Below are positions 1 to 7,881 of a stretch of DNA of 64,000 bases, piece by piece. The translations under genes and the position numbers were made by a program. The notes beneath the pieces are model-generated. The model did not search any database and was not told where the DNA came from. It saw nothing but the letters and a program-made list of their open reading frames with translations. The stretch is taken from contig NZ_BNBO01000028.1 in NCBI RefSeq assembly GCF_014655955.1, forward strand, positions 1-64,000, in the 5' to 3' direction. The first letter of the stretch is position 1, and each line of letters opens with the position of its first letter. Origin of the DNA: Kitasatospora indigofera. Lineage in GTDB: Bacteria > Actinomycetota > Actinomycetes > Streptomycetales > Streptomycetaceae.

Positions 1-81
1 CCCCGATCCGCAGGCCGCGACGGCGGCCAACGACGTGATCGCCATGGCGAGGGTGACGGTTCTGAACGCACGGTTCTTCAC
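1..81 (-). CDS. Sugar ABC transporter substrate-binding lipoprotein, N-terminal fragment
   Basis: Only the first 27 codons are inside the window; the gene runs off the left edge. It starts with GTG at 81, preceded by GAGGA about nine bases upstream. The fragment has two basic residues, a hydrophobic stretch and a lipobox ending in AVAAC with Cys24, followed by GSG, so it is an exported lipoprotein. This layout is typical of ABC solute-binding proteins. The divergent ROK repressor and a XylR-like operator 77 bases upstream suggest a xylose- or ribose-type binding protein (xylF-like). That last step is inference from context, because the ligand-binding domain is not visible. Confidence 0.75.
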   Translation of the reverse strand, partial: MKNRAFRTVTLAMAITSLAAVAACGSG

Positions 82-157
82 GGGGGAGGGTCCTCTCGGA
101 GCGCCGCCGGACGCTCGGCGGCAGGTGCACGGGGGTGAGGCCGTCGAACGCACGGGG

Positions 158-188
158 CCTTTAGTTGAGCTAGTGTGTGAACTAAAGG
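158..188. promoter_or_regulatory. ROK-type operator O1
   Basis: A perfect 9-bp inverted repeat, CCTTTAGTT-N13-AACTAAAGG. The TTAGTT/AACTAA half-sites resemble XylR/NagC-type ROK operators. It lies 77 bases upstream of the lipoprotein start at 81 and is well placed to repress it. The regulator is the adjacent ROK gene by inference. Confidence 0.7.
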
Positions 189-313
189 GAGGAGCGTCAA
201 GAGGTGCGGAGGAAAGATTCTCGGTCGTGACCGTGCTCCGGGTCCTGCTGTGGCTGGTCGAGCGACCTCCGAGGCCCGCATCTCACGATGCGTTGTGCGG
301 AGCCGAGCCAAGG

Positions 314-340
314 GTTATTTTATGTACTGCACCAACTAAC
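314..340. promoter_or_regulatory. ROK-type operator O2
   Basis: GTTATTT-N13-AACTAAC is an inverted repeat with one mismatch and the same 13-base spacer as the operator at 158-188. It sits in an AT-rich patch 111 bases before the ROK start. Autoregulation of the repressor is the likely purpose. Confidence 0.55.
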
Positions 341-450
341 ATGACTCGCGTAGAAGGTCCGGCGCAGCCGGGACCAAGAGCGCCCGCACGACGTTGAAGC
401 ACCCGAGGGGGAGGGCCAGAGTGGTGGTGGGCCCGGCAGGAGGAGAAGAC

Positions 451-1743
451 GTGCGACAGGAGCAGCGGAGCACCACGCGGTCCGGCGGCGGGAAGGCCGG
501 CTACCCGGAGGCCGCCGACAAGGCCTCCCTGCGCCGCAACAACCTGGGCGTGGTCCTGCGCCACCTGCGCGAGAACGGCGAGCAGTCGCGGACCAGGATC
601 GCCACCTCCACCGGGCTGCCCAAGGCGACCGTCTCGGTCCTGGTGGCCGACCTCATCCAGCGCGGACTGGTGCGCGAGGGCGAGCTGGACCGGGCCGGCG
701 CCGTCGGCCGCCCGCACCGGATCGTCGACCTCGACGGCCGCTGGATCTGTGGGATCGGCGCCGAGATCGGGGTCGACCACATCACCGTGACGGCGGTGAA
801 CCTGCGCGGCGCCGTCGTCCACGAGGGCCGCCGGGCGCTCGACGTCGCCTCCCTGCCGCCGCGCGCCGCCCTGACCGCGGTCGCCGAGCTGGTCACCGAG
901 AGCCTGCGCGCCGTCGGCGAGCACGGGATGGGGACGGTGGGCATCACCCTGGTCAGCCAGGGCTCGGTGGACGCGGCCTCCGGGACGGTCCGGGTGGCGA
1001 CCAACTTCGGCTGGCACGACGTCCGGGCGGCGGACGAACTGCGCGCCCTGCTCGGGCCCGGCTGTCCGCCCGTCCTGGTCGAGAACGACGCCGCGTCCGG
1101 CGCCCTCGCGGAGTACGTGGCCGCCCGGGGCACCGACGTCCACGAGCTGGTGTACGTCAGCGGCGGGATCGGCGTCGGCGGGGCCGGCATCTCCGGGGGC
1201 ACGCTGCTGAGCGGCTCGGAGATCGGGCACATGAAGCTCGACCGACTCGACCGGCCCTGCGCCTGCGGGCGGACCGGCTGCTGGGAGGTCGCCGTCGGGC
1301 TCCAGGCCTTCCTGGACGCGGCCGCCGACCCCGCCGACCGGGTGCACGACCGTTCGGTCGACCTGGCCGAGCGCCTGGCCGAGCTGCTCGCCCGGGCCGA
1401 GGCGGGCGATCCCCGCACCCTCGCCGCGCTGGCCGTGATCGCCGACGACCTCTCGCTCGGCCTGAGTGTCCTGGTGGACGTGCTGAACCCCTCGCGGATC
1501 GTCCTCGGCGGCTACTTCGCGGTCTTCGGCCGCTACCTGGTGGACGAGGCGCAGCGGTTCGTCGACCGGCGCCGGATCTCGCCCGCCGCGCCGCGGGTGG
1601 TGGTGGCCGCCTCGACGCTCGGGCTCTCCAACGCGGCCCAGGGTGGGGCGCAGCTCACCCTGGAACCGCTCTTCAACGACCCCTCCGTGGTGCGGGTGCG
1701 CGCGACGGTCTCGCACGGCGAGCCGGGCGCCGAACCGGCGTAG
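451..1743 (+). CDS. ROK family transcriptional repressor (XylR-like)
   Basis: A 430-aa protein. Residues about 30-85 form a winged helix (RTRIATSTGLPKATVS is the recognition region). The rest is a ROK sugar-kinase-like domain with the zinc motif CACGRTGCWE in the middle. Length fits ROK repressors of the XylR/NagC type; stand-alone ROK kinases are about 300 aa and lack the N-terminal HTH. I chose GTG at 451 because AGGAGGAG lies just upstream; in-frame TTG 394 and GTG 421 have poorer sites. It is divergent from a sugar-binding lipoprotein gene, and two operators with identical architecture lie between them. It probably represses the transporter and itself until a sugar binds. The ligand cannot be told from sequence. 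Confidence 0.9.
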   Translation: MRQEQRSTTRSGGGKAGYPEAADKASLRRNNLGVVLRHLRENGEQSRTRIATSTGLPKATVSVLVADLIQRGLVREGELDRAGAVGRPHRIVDLDGRWICGIGAEIGVDHITVTAVNLRGAVVHEGRRALDVASLPPRAALTAVAELVTESLRAVGEHGMGTVGITLVSQGSVDAASGTVRVATNFGWHDVRAADELRALLGPGCPPVLVENDAASGALAEYVAARGTDVHELVYVSGGIGVGGAGISGGTLLSGSEIGHMKLDRLDRPCACGRTGCWEVAVGLQAFLDAAADPADRVHDRSVDLAERLAELLARAEAGDPRTLAALAVIADDLSLGLSVLVDVLNPSRIVLGGYFAVFGRYLVDEAQRFVDRRRISPAAPRVVVAASTLGLSNAAQGGAQLTLEPLFNDPSVVRVRATVSHGEPGAEPA

Positions 1744-1769
1744 CCGGACGGGCAACCCCCGCCGCTCCT

Positions 1770-1792
1770 GGGCCGGGGCCGCGGCCCGGCCC
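1770..1792. terminator. Hairpin between convergent ROK and ClC genes
   Basis: GGGCCGGG and CCCGGCCC form an 8-bp stem with a 7-base loop between two convergent stop codons. No U-tract follows, as is usual in this kind of genome. Confidence 0.5.
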
Positions 1793-1832
1793 GGCACCGG
1801 ACGCGCCGTCGGCCCGGGGCCCGGACCACGGG

Positions 1833-3179
1833 TCAGGCCCCGGCGGGCACCGGTGCGGCCGGGGGCGGGACCAGCCGGGACGCGGTGACGTGGCACACCA
1901 CCACGGCCACGATCACCAGTGGCATCACCGTCACGCCGTCCGCCCCGAGCAGCAGCGTGGCGAGCAGGACGGAGGTCATCGGCAGTCGCAGCAGCGCCAC
2001 CGACATCGCCCCCATGCCCATCGCGGCACCGGCCACGAACGGAAGCCCCGGCAGGTGGGAGAGGGCGATCCCGCCGGCCGCGCCGATGAACATCGCCGGG
2101 AAGATCGGCCCGCCGCGGAAGGCGGAGAGGCAGACGCAGTAGCCGATGCTCTTGCAGGCGACCAACAGGGCCAGCGCGCCCGCGGTGTAGCTCTGGGTGT
2201 GCAGCAGGAGCTCCGGCAGCTGGCTCTGGCCGGAGAAGAGCACCTCGGAGAAGTCCTTGCCGGTGCCCTCGGCGTAGGCGATCGCCACCCCGGCCGTGAC
2301 CAGGCCCATCACCGGCGTCCAGAACAGCCGGGAGCCGTTCACCCGCGGCTGCAGTCGCAGCGCCGTCCGCTGGATCGCGGTGCCGAGGAAGGCCGACGCG
2401 ACCCCGATCACCAGCGCCCAGCCGAACTGGCCGAGGTCCGGCCGGCCCACCGCGGGCAGGCTCGGGATCACCAGCGAGCCGCTGCCGACCCCGGTCCAGG
2501 AGCCGATGCCGGTGAAGACCAGCGAGCCGACCCCGGAGGCCAGCAGGCCCGGCAGCAGCACGATGCCGAGCATCGGCCCGCCGAGGCCGGACGCCTCCAT
2601 CAGCAGGAACGCCCCGAGCAGGGGCGAGCCGAGCAGGGCGCTGACGGCGGCGAAGCTGCCGGAGGCCGCGACCACCGCCTGGGTCGTCCGGTCGGCGTCG
2701 GGCCTGATCAGCCGGAACAGGTACAGCGCGATGCCGCCGCCGAGCGCGATCAGCGGGGCCTCCGGGCCGACGACCGCGCCGAGGCTGAGCGAGAACACCG
2801 CCGCCAGCAGGATGCCCGGGAGGTCGGCCGCCGGCGGCGCGCCCTTGGTGTTCAGCCCCTCGGCCGGCTGGTGCCCGCCGTTCCCCGGCAGGTACCGGAC
2901 CGTCAGCGCGACCAGCAGACCGGCCACTCCCAGGAAGGGGAGTGGCCACCACACCGGCGCCCCGTCGAAGCCGAGGGCCTCGGGCAGGTGCGTGTACACC
3001 GCGTCCTGGAGGATGGAGACGGCCCGGAGGAATCCGTACGCGCCCGCCGACAGGACGACGCCGAGCACGGCGGCCACGATCAGGAGCATCAGATAGCCCC
3101 TGCTCCGCAGCGGGCCGAAGGGGTCCGCGAGGAGGGCAGCGGCGGCTGGGTCCGCGGCCGGCCCGTTCGGTGACGTCAA
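1833..3179 (-). CDS. ClC-family chloride channel/antiporter
   Basis: A 448-aa polytopic membrane protein. ClC signatures are visible: VVGPEAPLIALGGG (the GxEGP-like ion-path loop), GSPLLGAFLLMEASG, and FRGGPIFPAMFIGAAGG near the C-terminal third (GGxFxPxxxxGAxxG). The glutamate of GPEAP takes the position of the gating glutamate. There are about ten hydrophobic segments and no C-terminal CBS domains, as in many bacterial ClCs. I chose TTG at 3179 because GAGGAG lies four bases upstream; the reading frame continues further upstream but becomes basic and proline-rich, unlike a ClC N-terminus. Expected role is Cl- conductance or Cl-/H+ exchange at the cytoplasmic membrane. Transport mode cannot be decided. 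Confidence 0.88.
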   Translation of the reverse strand: MTSPNGPAADPAAAALLADPFGPLRSRGYLMLLIVAAVLGVVLSAGAYGFLRAVSILQDAVYTHLPEALGFDGAPVWWPLPFLGVAGLLVALTVRYLPGNGGHQPAEGLNTKGAPPAADLPGILLAAVFSLSLGAVVGPEAPLIALGGGIALYLFRLIRPDADRTTQAVVAASGSFAAVSALLGSPLLGAFLLMEASGLGGPMLGIVLLPGLLASGVGSLVFTGIGSWTGVGSGSLVIPSLPAVGRPDLGQFGWALVIGVASAFLGTAIQRTALRLQPRVNGSRLFWTPVMGLVTAGVAIAYAEGTGKDFSEVLFSGQSQLPELLLHTQSYTAGALALLVACKSIGYCVCLSAFRGGPIFPAMFIGAAGGIALSHLPGLPFVAGAAMGMGAMSVALLRLPMTSVLLATLLLGADGVTVMPLVIVAVVVCHVTASRLVPPPAAPVPAGA

Positions 3180-3453
3180 GGTGCTCCTCGGTGCCGTCCG
3201 GCCGGTGGGCGCCGGCGCTCGACGGGGATGCGGTGGGCGGGGTACGCGGCGGCCCGGCGGCGTCGGACGCCGGCCGGCCGGGCCTTTTCCGATGATGGCA
3301 GCAAGTCCGCGCGATCGGCCGTATTCGTCCGCGCGGCGGCGCCGCGCCGGGTGCTTCCCGTCCCCCGTACGCCTTCGCCGACGCCGGGACGGGCGGCCGG
3401 GCCGGGGCGGACCGGGGCTTTGCCGTAGGAGCCGACCGGGCACGGCGGCCGTC

Positions 3454-3885
3454 CTACGTGTCGGCGCTCCCGGAGCTCCCCGGCGCCCGCGCGACGAGTT
3501 CCCCCGGCATGATCCGCAGGGCGTACACCAGGTGGGCCCCGGCGAGGAACAGCACGGGGAACGCTCCGGCGAGGAGCGGGAGCAGCAGGGGGGCCACCAG
3601 CAGTACCGCGGTCCGCCGGCGCACCGGCGCACCACGGGCCGCCCGCCCCGAGACGACGACCAGGACCAGTACGGACGGGACCGCGATCCACAGGCAGCTC
3701 GTCTGTACCAGTTCGACCAGGCTCCTCACGGTCGGTCCGGCGAACCCGTCCGGGTCGTGTTCGGGCCCGGTGAACGGCAGCAGCAGGAGCACCACCGCGA
3801 GCAGGAGGCCGAGGAACCCGGCCAGGTACCGGCCGACGGCGACGGCGGTCCAGCTTTTCCGGTCGTGCGCCGTGGAGTGCGGCAT
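3454..3885 (-). CDS. Small integral membrane protein, unknown
   Basis: A 143-aa protein with three or four hydrophobic helices: about residues 18-37, 58-75 and 84-115, the last probably a hairpin. A short basic linker (RAARGAPVRRR) separates helices 2 and 3. The ATG at 3885 is preceded by GGAAGGG ten bases upstream. I recognise no family motif and no catalytic residues. It lies between the ClC gene and a LAETG surface protein on the same strand, but gaps of more than 200 bases argue against a tight operon. Confidence 0.65.
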   Translation of the reverse strand: MPHSTAHDRKSWTAVAVGRYLAGFLGLLLAVVLLLLPFTGPEHDPDGFAGPTVRSLVELVQTSCLWIAVPSVLVLVVVSGRAARGAPVRRRTAVLLVAPLLLPLLAGAFPVLFLAGAHLVYALRIMPGELVARAPGSSGSADT

Positions 3886-4115
3886 GGTGAGGCGCCCTTC
3901 CCGTTCTCGTAGGCCTGAGAGGCAGGTGCTGACGCCGGGCCGGACAACCGGCGGTGCGGATCGGGTGGGAGCGGGAGGGAGCCTGCGGACGGCCGCGGCC
4001 GTCCTGGTGCCGGCGCGTCCCGCCCCCGGTGCGGGCCGCGCCGCGGCCGCCCTCCCGGCGGCGACGGCGCGGCCCGCGACCGGCGGGACCCGGGTGGGGT
4101 CACCGCTGCCCGTTC

Positions 4116-5036
4116 CTACTGGTGCGCGGCCTTGCGGCGGCGCAGGACGAGGAGGGTCCCGGCTCCGGCGGCCAGGACGACGGCGCCCGCGGCGGCGATC
4201 GGCAGGGTGCTGGAGCTGCCGCCCGTCTCGGCCAGGCCGGGGCCGGCGGTCGTGGTCGGCCTGACCGTGCCGGGGGTGGCCGTGGCGGCGTCGGCGGTGT
4301 CGGAGACCTTCGTCCGGCCCTCGTAGTAGCCGGTGTACTGGGTGCAGCTGTACTTCTGGGTGCTGGTCGGGTGGGGGATGACGCTGTTGTCGAAGACCTC
4401 GGAGGCACCGCCCTGATTGCCGCCGTACGGGCCGGTCGGGAGCTTGGTGGTCGCGGTTATCCGCACCGAGACGGTGAGCTTTCCGCCCTTGGCGATGGCG
4501 TGGGTGCCGGTGTCGACGGAGCGCGAATCGTTGAAGTACGCGGGCTTCCAGTCGGTGCCCGGCGTGCGGACCTGGACCTCGAAGAGATCCTTGGTGAACG
4601 GGCGGATCGGGGTGGTCGGCTCCTCCTCGGTGAGATAGAGGTAGGTCGCGAACTTCGCGATGTCCACGCCGCTGGTGTTCTCCCAGGTCGTGGTGATCTC
4701 CTGGGCGGGGCCGCCCTTGACCAGGGTGGTGCCCCACAGGCCGGTTCCCGTCACCTTCAGGCTGTCGTGCCCGACACCGTTGACGCACTGGGGGTCGCTG
4801 CTGCCCGGGGACGGCAGTGGGGCGCTCGGGTGGCCGGTCGGCGCACTCGTGGTGGCGCCGGGGGAGGCCGTCGGGGCCGCGGAGGCGGAGGGGGCGGCCG
4901 ACACGGTGGGGCTGGCGGTGGCGGTGGGGCTGGGGGAGGCGCTGACCGCGCCGGCGCTCGTGCTGCCGAGGCTCGCGCCGACGGCGAGGGCGAGCAGGGT
5001 GGACGCCGCCAGCGTCCTGGTGGTGCGAATTGTCAT
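4116..5036 (-). CDS. LAETG-anchored cell-surface protein (class E sortase substrate)
   Basis: A 306-aa secreted protein. It has a signal peptide (MTIRTTR then a hydrophobic core ending near SAGAVSA), a Ser/Thr/Pro/Ala-rich stalk to about residue 75, a globular region of about 165 residues with two widely spaced cysteines, and a C-terminal sorting signal: LAETGG, a hydrophobic helix and the tail RRRKAAHQ. LAxTG is the motif used by actinobacterial class E sortases, so it is probably covalently attached to peptidoglycan. No sortase gene is in the window. The start has GGAG four bases upstream of ATG. The globular part is not one I can name. Confidence 0.85.
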   Translation of the reverse strand: MTIRTTRTLAASTLLALAVGASLGSTSAGAVSASPSPTATASPTVSAAPSASAAPTASPGATTSAPTGHPSAPLPSPGSSDPQCVNGVGHDSLKVTGTGLWGTTLVKGGPAQEITTTWENTSGVDIAKFATYLYLTEEEPTTPIRPFTKDLFEVQVRTPGTDWKPAYFNDSRSVDTGTHAIAKGGKLTVSVRITATTKLPTGPYGGNQGGASEVFDNSVIPHPTSTQKYSCTQYTGYYEGRTKVSDTADAATATPGTVRPTTTAGPGLAETGGSSSTLPIAAAGAVVLAAGAGTLLVLRRRKAAHQ

Positions 5037-5401
5037 TGCTCCGACTCTTTGGTTGATTATGCCCGGATCGACCCCGGGGAATTCCAGGGGATTCGCCATC
5101 CTAGTGGTGTCAATTCGCATACGGGCGGCCGGGGATGGCCGATGGCGCGCAGTCACGAGAGCTTTCGGGTCAATTGCCCGTGCAGTGAATGCGTGACTGT
5201 GGGTCGCGGGGCTCCGGACGGAGGCCGGGCCCGTGGGCGGGGCCGGTGCGGCCCGCCCCCGCCCCTCGTCGGACCGCTTCCGGGCGCCCCGCCCGGTCTG
5301 GGCGGGAGGTCCCGCCGGGCGCGGGCGCGTACGACGGGCCGTTGGTGGGGAACGCGTGAGACGGTGGTCCCCAGGGACAGCCGGCGAGAGGAACGAGCGA
5401 G
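5037..5401. other. Divergent promoter region
   Basis: 365 bases between the LAETG gene and the CMD-like gene. A locally AT-richer patch at 5037-5110 is the likely promoter of the leftward gene. GC-rich inverted sequence lies around 5233-5260. No convincing gene is seen. Confidence 0.4.
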
Positions 5402-5803
5402 ATGGCCGTCTTCGACGCGAGCGATGATCCGGGACAGGCCGCCGGCTCCGTGCCGCCGCTGCTGGAGACCCTCACCGGGATGACGCTGGGCGCCTTCGAA
5501 GCGTCGGGTCTGGACGAGGAGACGTACCTGCTGGTCCGGATCGCGGCCCTGGTCGCCATGGGGGCCGTGCCGGACTCGTACCTGCTGAACGTCGCGGCGG
5601 CCCGGCGGAGCGGCATCCCGGCGGAGCGGGTCCGCGGGTTGCTGGTGGCGCTGGCGCCGCTGGTCGGCAGCGCCCGCATCGTCGCGGCCGCGCGTGGCAT
5701 GGAGCAGGCACTCGGCGTCACGCTCCTCGCACCGGAGCCGGAGCCGGAGCCGGAGCCGGGATCGGAATCCGGATCGGATGCGGCGCCGGGTAGCGGCGTC
5801 TGA
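5402..5803 (+). CDS. Carboxymuconolactone decarboxylase-like (CMD/AhpD fold) protein
   Basis: A 133-aa, mostly helical protein. The segment LVRIAALVAMGAVPDSYLLN followed by GIPAERVRGLLVALAPLVGSARIVAAA matches the CMD/AhpD helical pattern known from small actinobacterial proteins. AhpD-type members carry a redox CxxC; this protein contains no cysteine, so peroxidase-type chemistry is unlikely. The C-terminus is a low-complexity run of Pro-Glu repeats made by a GAGCCG microsatellite (about 5736-5760). AGAGGAA precedes ATG. It converges with the LacI gene across a strong hairpin. Confidence 0.72.
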   Translation: MAVFDASDDPGQAAGSVPPLLETLTGMTLGAFEASGLDEETYLLVRIAALVAMGAVPDSYLLNVAAARRSGIPAERVRGLLVALAPLVGSARIVAAARGMEQALGVTLLAPEPEPEPEPGSESGSDAAPGSGV

Positions 5804-5827
5804 CGCGGTGCCGGCCGGCTCGGGTGT

Positions 5828-5865
5828 GGACCGGGCGCGCCGGACGTCCCCGGGGCGCCCGGTCC
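5828..5865. terminator. Bidirectional hairpin terminator
   Basis: GGACCGGGCGC (5828-5838) and GCGCCCGGTCC (5855-5865) form a perfect 11-bp stem with a 16-base loop between the convergent CMD-like and LacI genes. Confidence 0.65.
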
Positions 5866-5870
5866 TCTGC

Positions 5871-6917
5871 TCAGGCCGACTCGCGGATCACCAGTTCGGT
5901 CGGGAGGATCACCGTCGGCTGGGTCTCGCCCGCGATCTGGGCGAGCAGCAGGCGGACCATCTCTTGGCTGATCCGGTCCCAGGGCTGGCGGACGGTGGTC
6001 AGCGCCGGGCGGGTGGTGAGGGCGGCGGGCGAGTCGTCGAAGCCGCCGACCGCGACGTCCCCGGGGACGCTGCGGCCGGCCCGGTCGAGGGCGGCCAGGG
6101 CGCCGTCGGCCATCAGGTCCGAGGCCACGAAGAGCGCGTCCAGGCCCGGTGCGGCGGCCAGCAGCCGGTCGGCGGCCTGCTCGCCGCCGGCCCGGCTGTA
6201 GTCGCCGTACGCCACCAGGCTCTCGTCGAAGGTGATGCCGTACTCGTCCAGCACCTCGCGGTAGCCCAGCAGCCGCTCGACCCCGCCGGGGGTGTCCTGC
6301 GGCCCCGCGACGGTGGCGACCCGGCTGCGGCCCGACTCGATCAGGTGGCGGACCATGTCCTTCGCGCCCTCCCGGTCGTCGGCCGCGACGTACGCGACCC
6401 GCCCGCGCTGGCCGAGCGGCTTGCCGCAGGAGACCATCGGGATCTCGGCCTCCCGCAGGTGCTCGATCATCGGGTTGCCGCGGTGCGAGGAGACCAGCAG
6501 CACCCCGTCCACGTGGCCGGCGGCCAGGTAGCGCACGACCCGGCGGCGCTCCGCCTCGTCGCCCGCCGTCATCAGCAGCAGCGGGATGTCGTGCTCGCCC
6601 AGGGCGGCCGTGCAACCCCGGAGCAGCGTGGTGAAGTTGGGGTCCTCGAAGAAGCGCTCCTGCGGCTCGGTGAGCAGGAACGCCACCGAGTTGGACCGCT
6701 GGGTGACCAGGTTGCGGGCGTGCCGGTTGACCACGTACCCGAGCTTGCCGATCGCCGCGTTCACCGCCTCCAGGGAGGCCGGGCTGACGTTGTGCCCGCC
6801 CTGCAGCACCCGCGACACGGTGCCGCGCGAGACACCCGCGACCGCGGCGACGTCGTGGATGGTCGGTGCGCGGCGGGGCTTGCCGGCGGGCCGGCCCTGG
6901 GGTGCTGGTTCCGTCAT
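5871..6917 (-). CDS. LacI-family repressor of the galactan locus
   Basis: A 348-aa LacI/GalR regulator. Residues about 18-75 are the HTH and hinge (TIHDVAAVAGVSRGTVSRVL, then a hinge helix at the conserved place). The remainder is a periplasmic-binding-protein-like sensor domain, with VASDLMADGALAALDRAG and GDVAVGGFDDSP as typical late motifs. ATG at 6917 has AAGGAA eleven bases upstream. It sits directly downstream of the permease genes on the same strand. The two matching palindromes at 10291 and 10381, between the binding protein and the beta-galactosidase genes, are its probable operators. It most likely represses the transporter and both glycosidases in the absence of a galactan-derived inducer (inference). 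Confidence 0.88.
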   Translation of the reverse strand: MTEPAPQGRPAGKPRRAPTIHDVAAVAGVSRGTVSRVLQGGHNVSPASLEAVNAAIGKLGYVVNRHARNLVTQRSNSVAFLLTEPQERFFEDPNFTTLLRGCTAALGEHDIPLLLMTAGDEAERRRVVRYLAAGHVDGVLLVSSHRGNPMIEHLREAEIPMVSCGKPLGQRGRVAYVAADDREGAKDMVRHLIESGRSRVATVAGPQDTPGGVERLLGYREVLDEYGITFDESLVAYGDYSRAGGEQAADRLLAAAPGLDALFVASDLMADGALAALDRAGRSVPGDVAVGGFDDSPAALTTRPALTTVRQPWDRISQEMVRLLLAQIAGETQPTVILPTELVIRESA

Positions 6918-6972
6918 GGTGCTAAGCGTTCCTTGCGGGGGAGCTGCCGACAAGCGCGGCAGTGGCGGACGG

Positions 6973-7878
6973 TCAGGACTTTACGGCCCCGGAGAGCAGA
7001 TCGATGCGCCAGAAGCGCTGGAGTCCCACGAACAGCAGGATCAGCGGGATCACCGAGAGCAGCGCGCCGGTGATCACCAGGGTGTAGAGCGCGGGCGCGT
7101 TGGCGCCCTGCTGGAGCAGCGAGTACAGGCCGACCGTGACGGGGAACTTGTGGTCGTCGCCGAGCATGATGTACGGCAGCAGGAAGTTGTTCCAGATCGC
7201 CACGAACTGGAACAGGAAGACGGTGACCAGGCCGGGCACCATCATCGGCAGGGCCACGCTGCGGAACAGCCGGAACTCCTTCGCGCCGTCCACCCGGGCG
7301 GCCTCGACCACCTCGTCCGGGATCGCGGCGGCCGCGTAGATCCGGGCCAGGTAGATGCCGTACGGGCTGACGATGCTGGGCAGCAGGACCGACCAGTAGC
7401 TGTCCGCCAGGCCGGCCTGCGCCATCAGCAGGTACTGCGGGACGGCCAGCGTGATCGGCGGCATCAGCACGCCGGCGAGCAGGATGTTGAAGATCGCGGT
7501 GCGGCCGCGGAACCGGTACTTGGCCAGGGCGTAGCCGGTGACGCCGGAGAGCGCGGCGGACAGCAGGGCGCCGGCGCCGGCGTAGAGCGCCGAGTTGGCC
7601 ATCCACTGCCAGTAGACGCCGTCGCGGTAGTGCGACAGCTCGGCGAGGTTGTCGAGCAGGCCGCTGCCGGGGGCGAAGGTGAAGGTGGTGAACAGCTCGC
7701 CGCTGCTCTTGGTGGAGGCCATCACCACCCAGAGGATCGGGATCAGGCAGTAGACCGCGCCCAGCAGCAGGACGAGGGTGGGGATCCACGCGGTGCGCCG
7801 GGGCGGGGCGACGGCGTCGCCGGGGGTGGTGCCCGGTGCGGGGGCGGTGCGGCGGCGGTCGGTCAGGGTGGTGCTCAT
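6973..7878 (-). CDS. ganQ: Sugar ABC transporter permease, MalG type (galactan oligosaccharides)
   Basis: A 301-aa inner-membrane permease of the MalG family. Six transmembrane helices are expected, preceded by a Pro/Arg-rich cytoplasmic tail of about 28 residues. The EAA loop that contacts the ATPase is clear: EAARVDGAKEFRLFRSVALP with downstream MMVPGL. Its ATG lies three bases after the stop of the MalF-type permease gene, so the two are in one operon. GGAGG is about ten bases upstream of ATG. No ATPase gene is in the locus. Streptomycetes commonly share one multitask MsiK-type ATPase among such importers, which I infer here. The symbol follows the Bacillus gan cluster by context. Confidence 0.88.
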   Translation of the reverse strand: MSTTLTDRRRTAPAPGTTPGDAVAPPRRTAWIPTLVLLLGAVYCLIPILWVVMASTKSSGELFTTFTFAPGSGLLDNLAELSHYRDGVYWQWMANSALYAGAGALLSAALSGVTGYALAKYRFRGRTAIFNILLAGVLMPPITLAVPQYLLMAQAGLADSYWSVLLPSIVSPYGIYLARIYAAAAIPDEVVEAARVDGAKEFRLFRSVALPMMVPGLVTVFLFQFVAIWNNFLLPYIMLGDDHKFPVTVGLYSLLQQGANAPALYTLVITGALLSVIPLILLFVGLQRFWRIDLLSGAVKS

Positions 7879-7881
7879 GGC

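Noticed and set aside
35-397. 120-codon plus-strand frame between the lipoprotein and ROK genes
   Set aside because: It covers both operators, changes composition mid-way, has no ribosome site and no protein-like pattern; the minus strand there encodes the lipoprotein signal peptide.
283-2952. 889-codon minus-strand frame antisense to the ROK gene and in another frame of the ClC gene
   Set aside because: Arg/Gly/Pro-rich shadow frame; real genes occupy the same DNA with clear motifs.
5037-5401. Short plus-strand frame at 5233-5427
   Set aside because: Arg/Gly-rich, overlaps the CMD-like start out of frame, no ribosome site.
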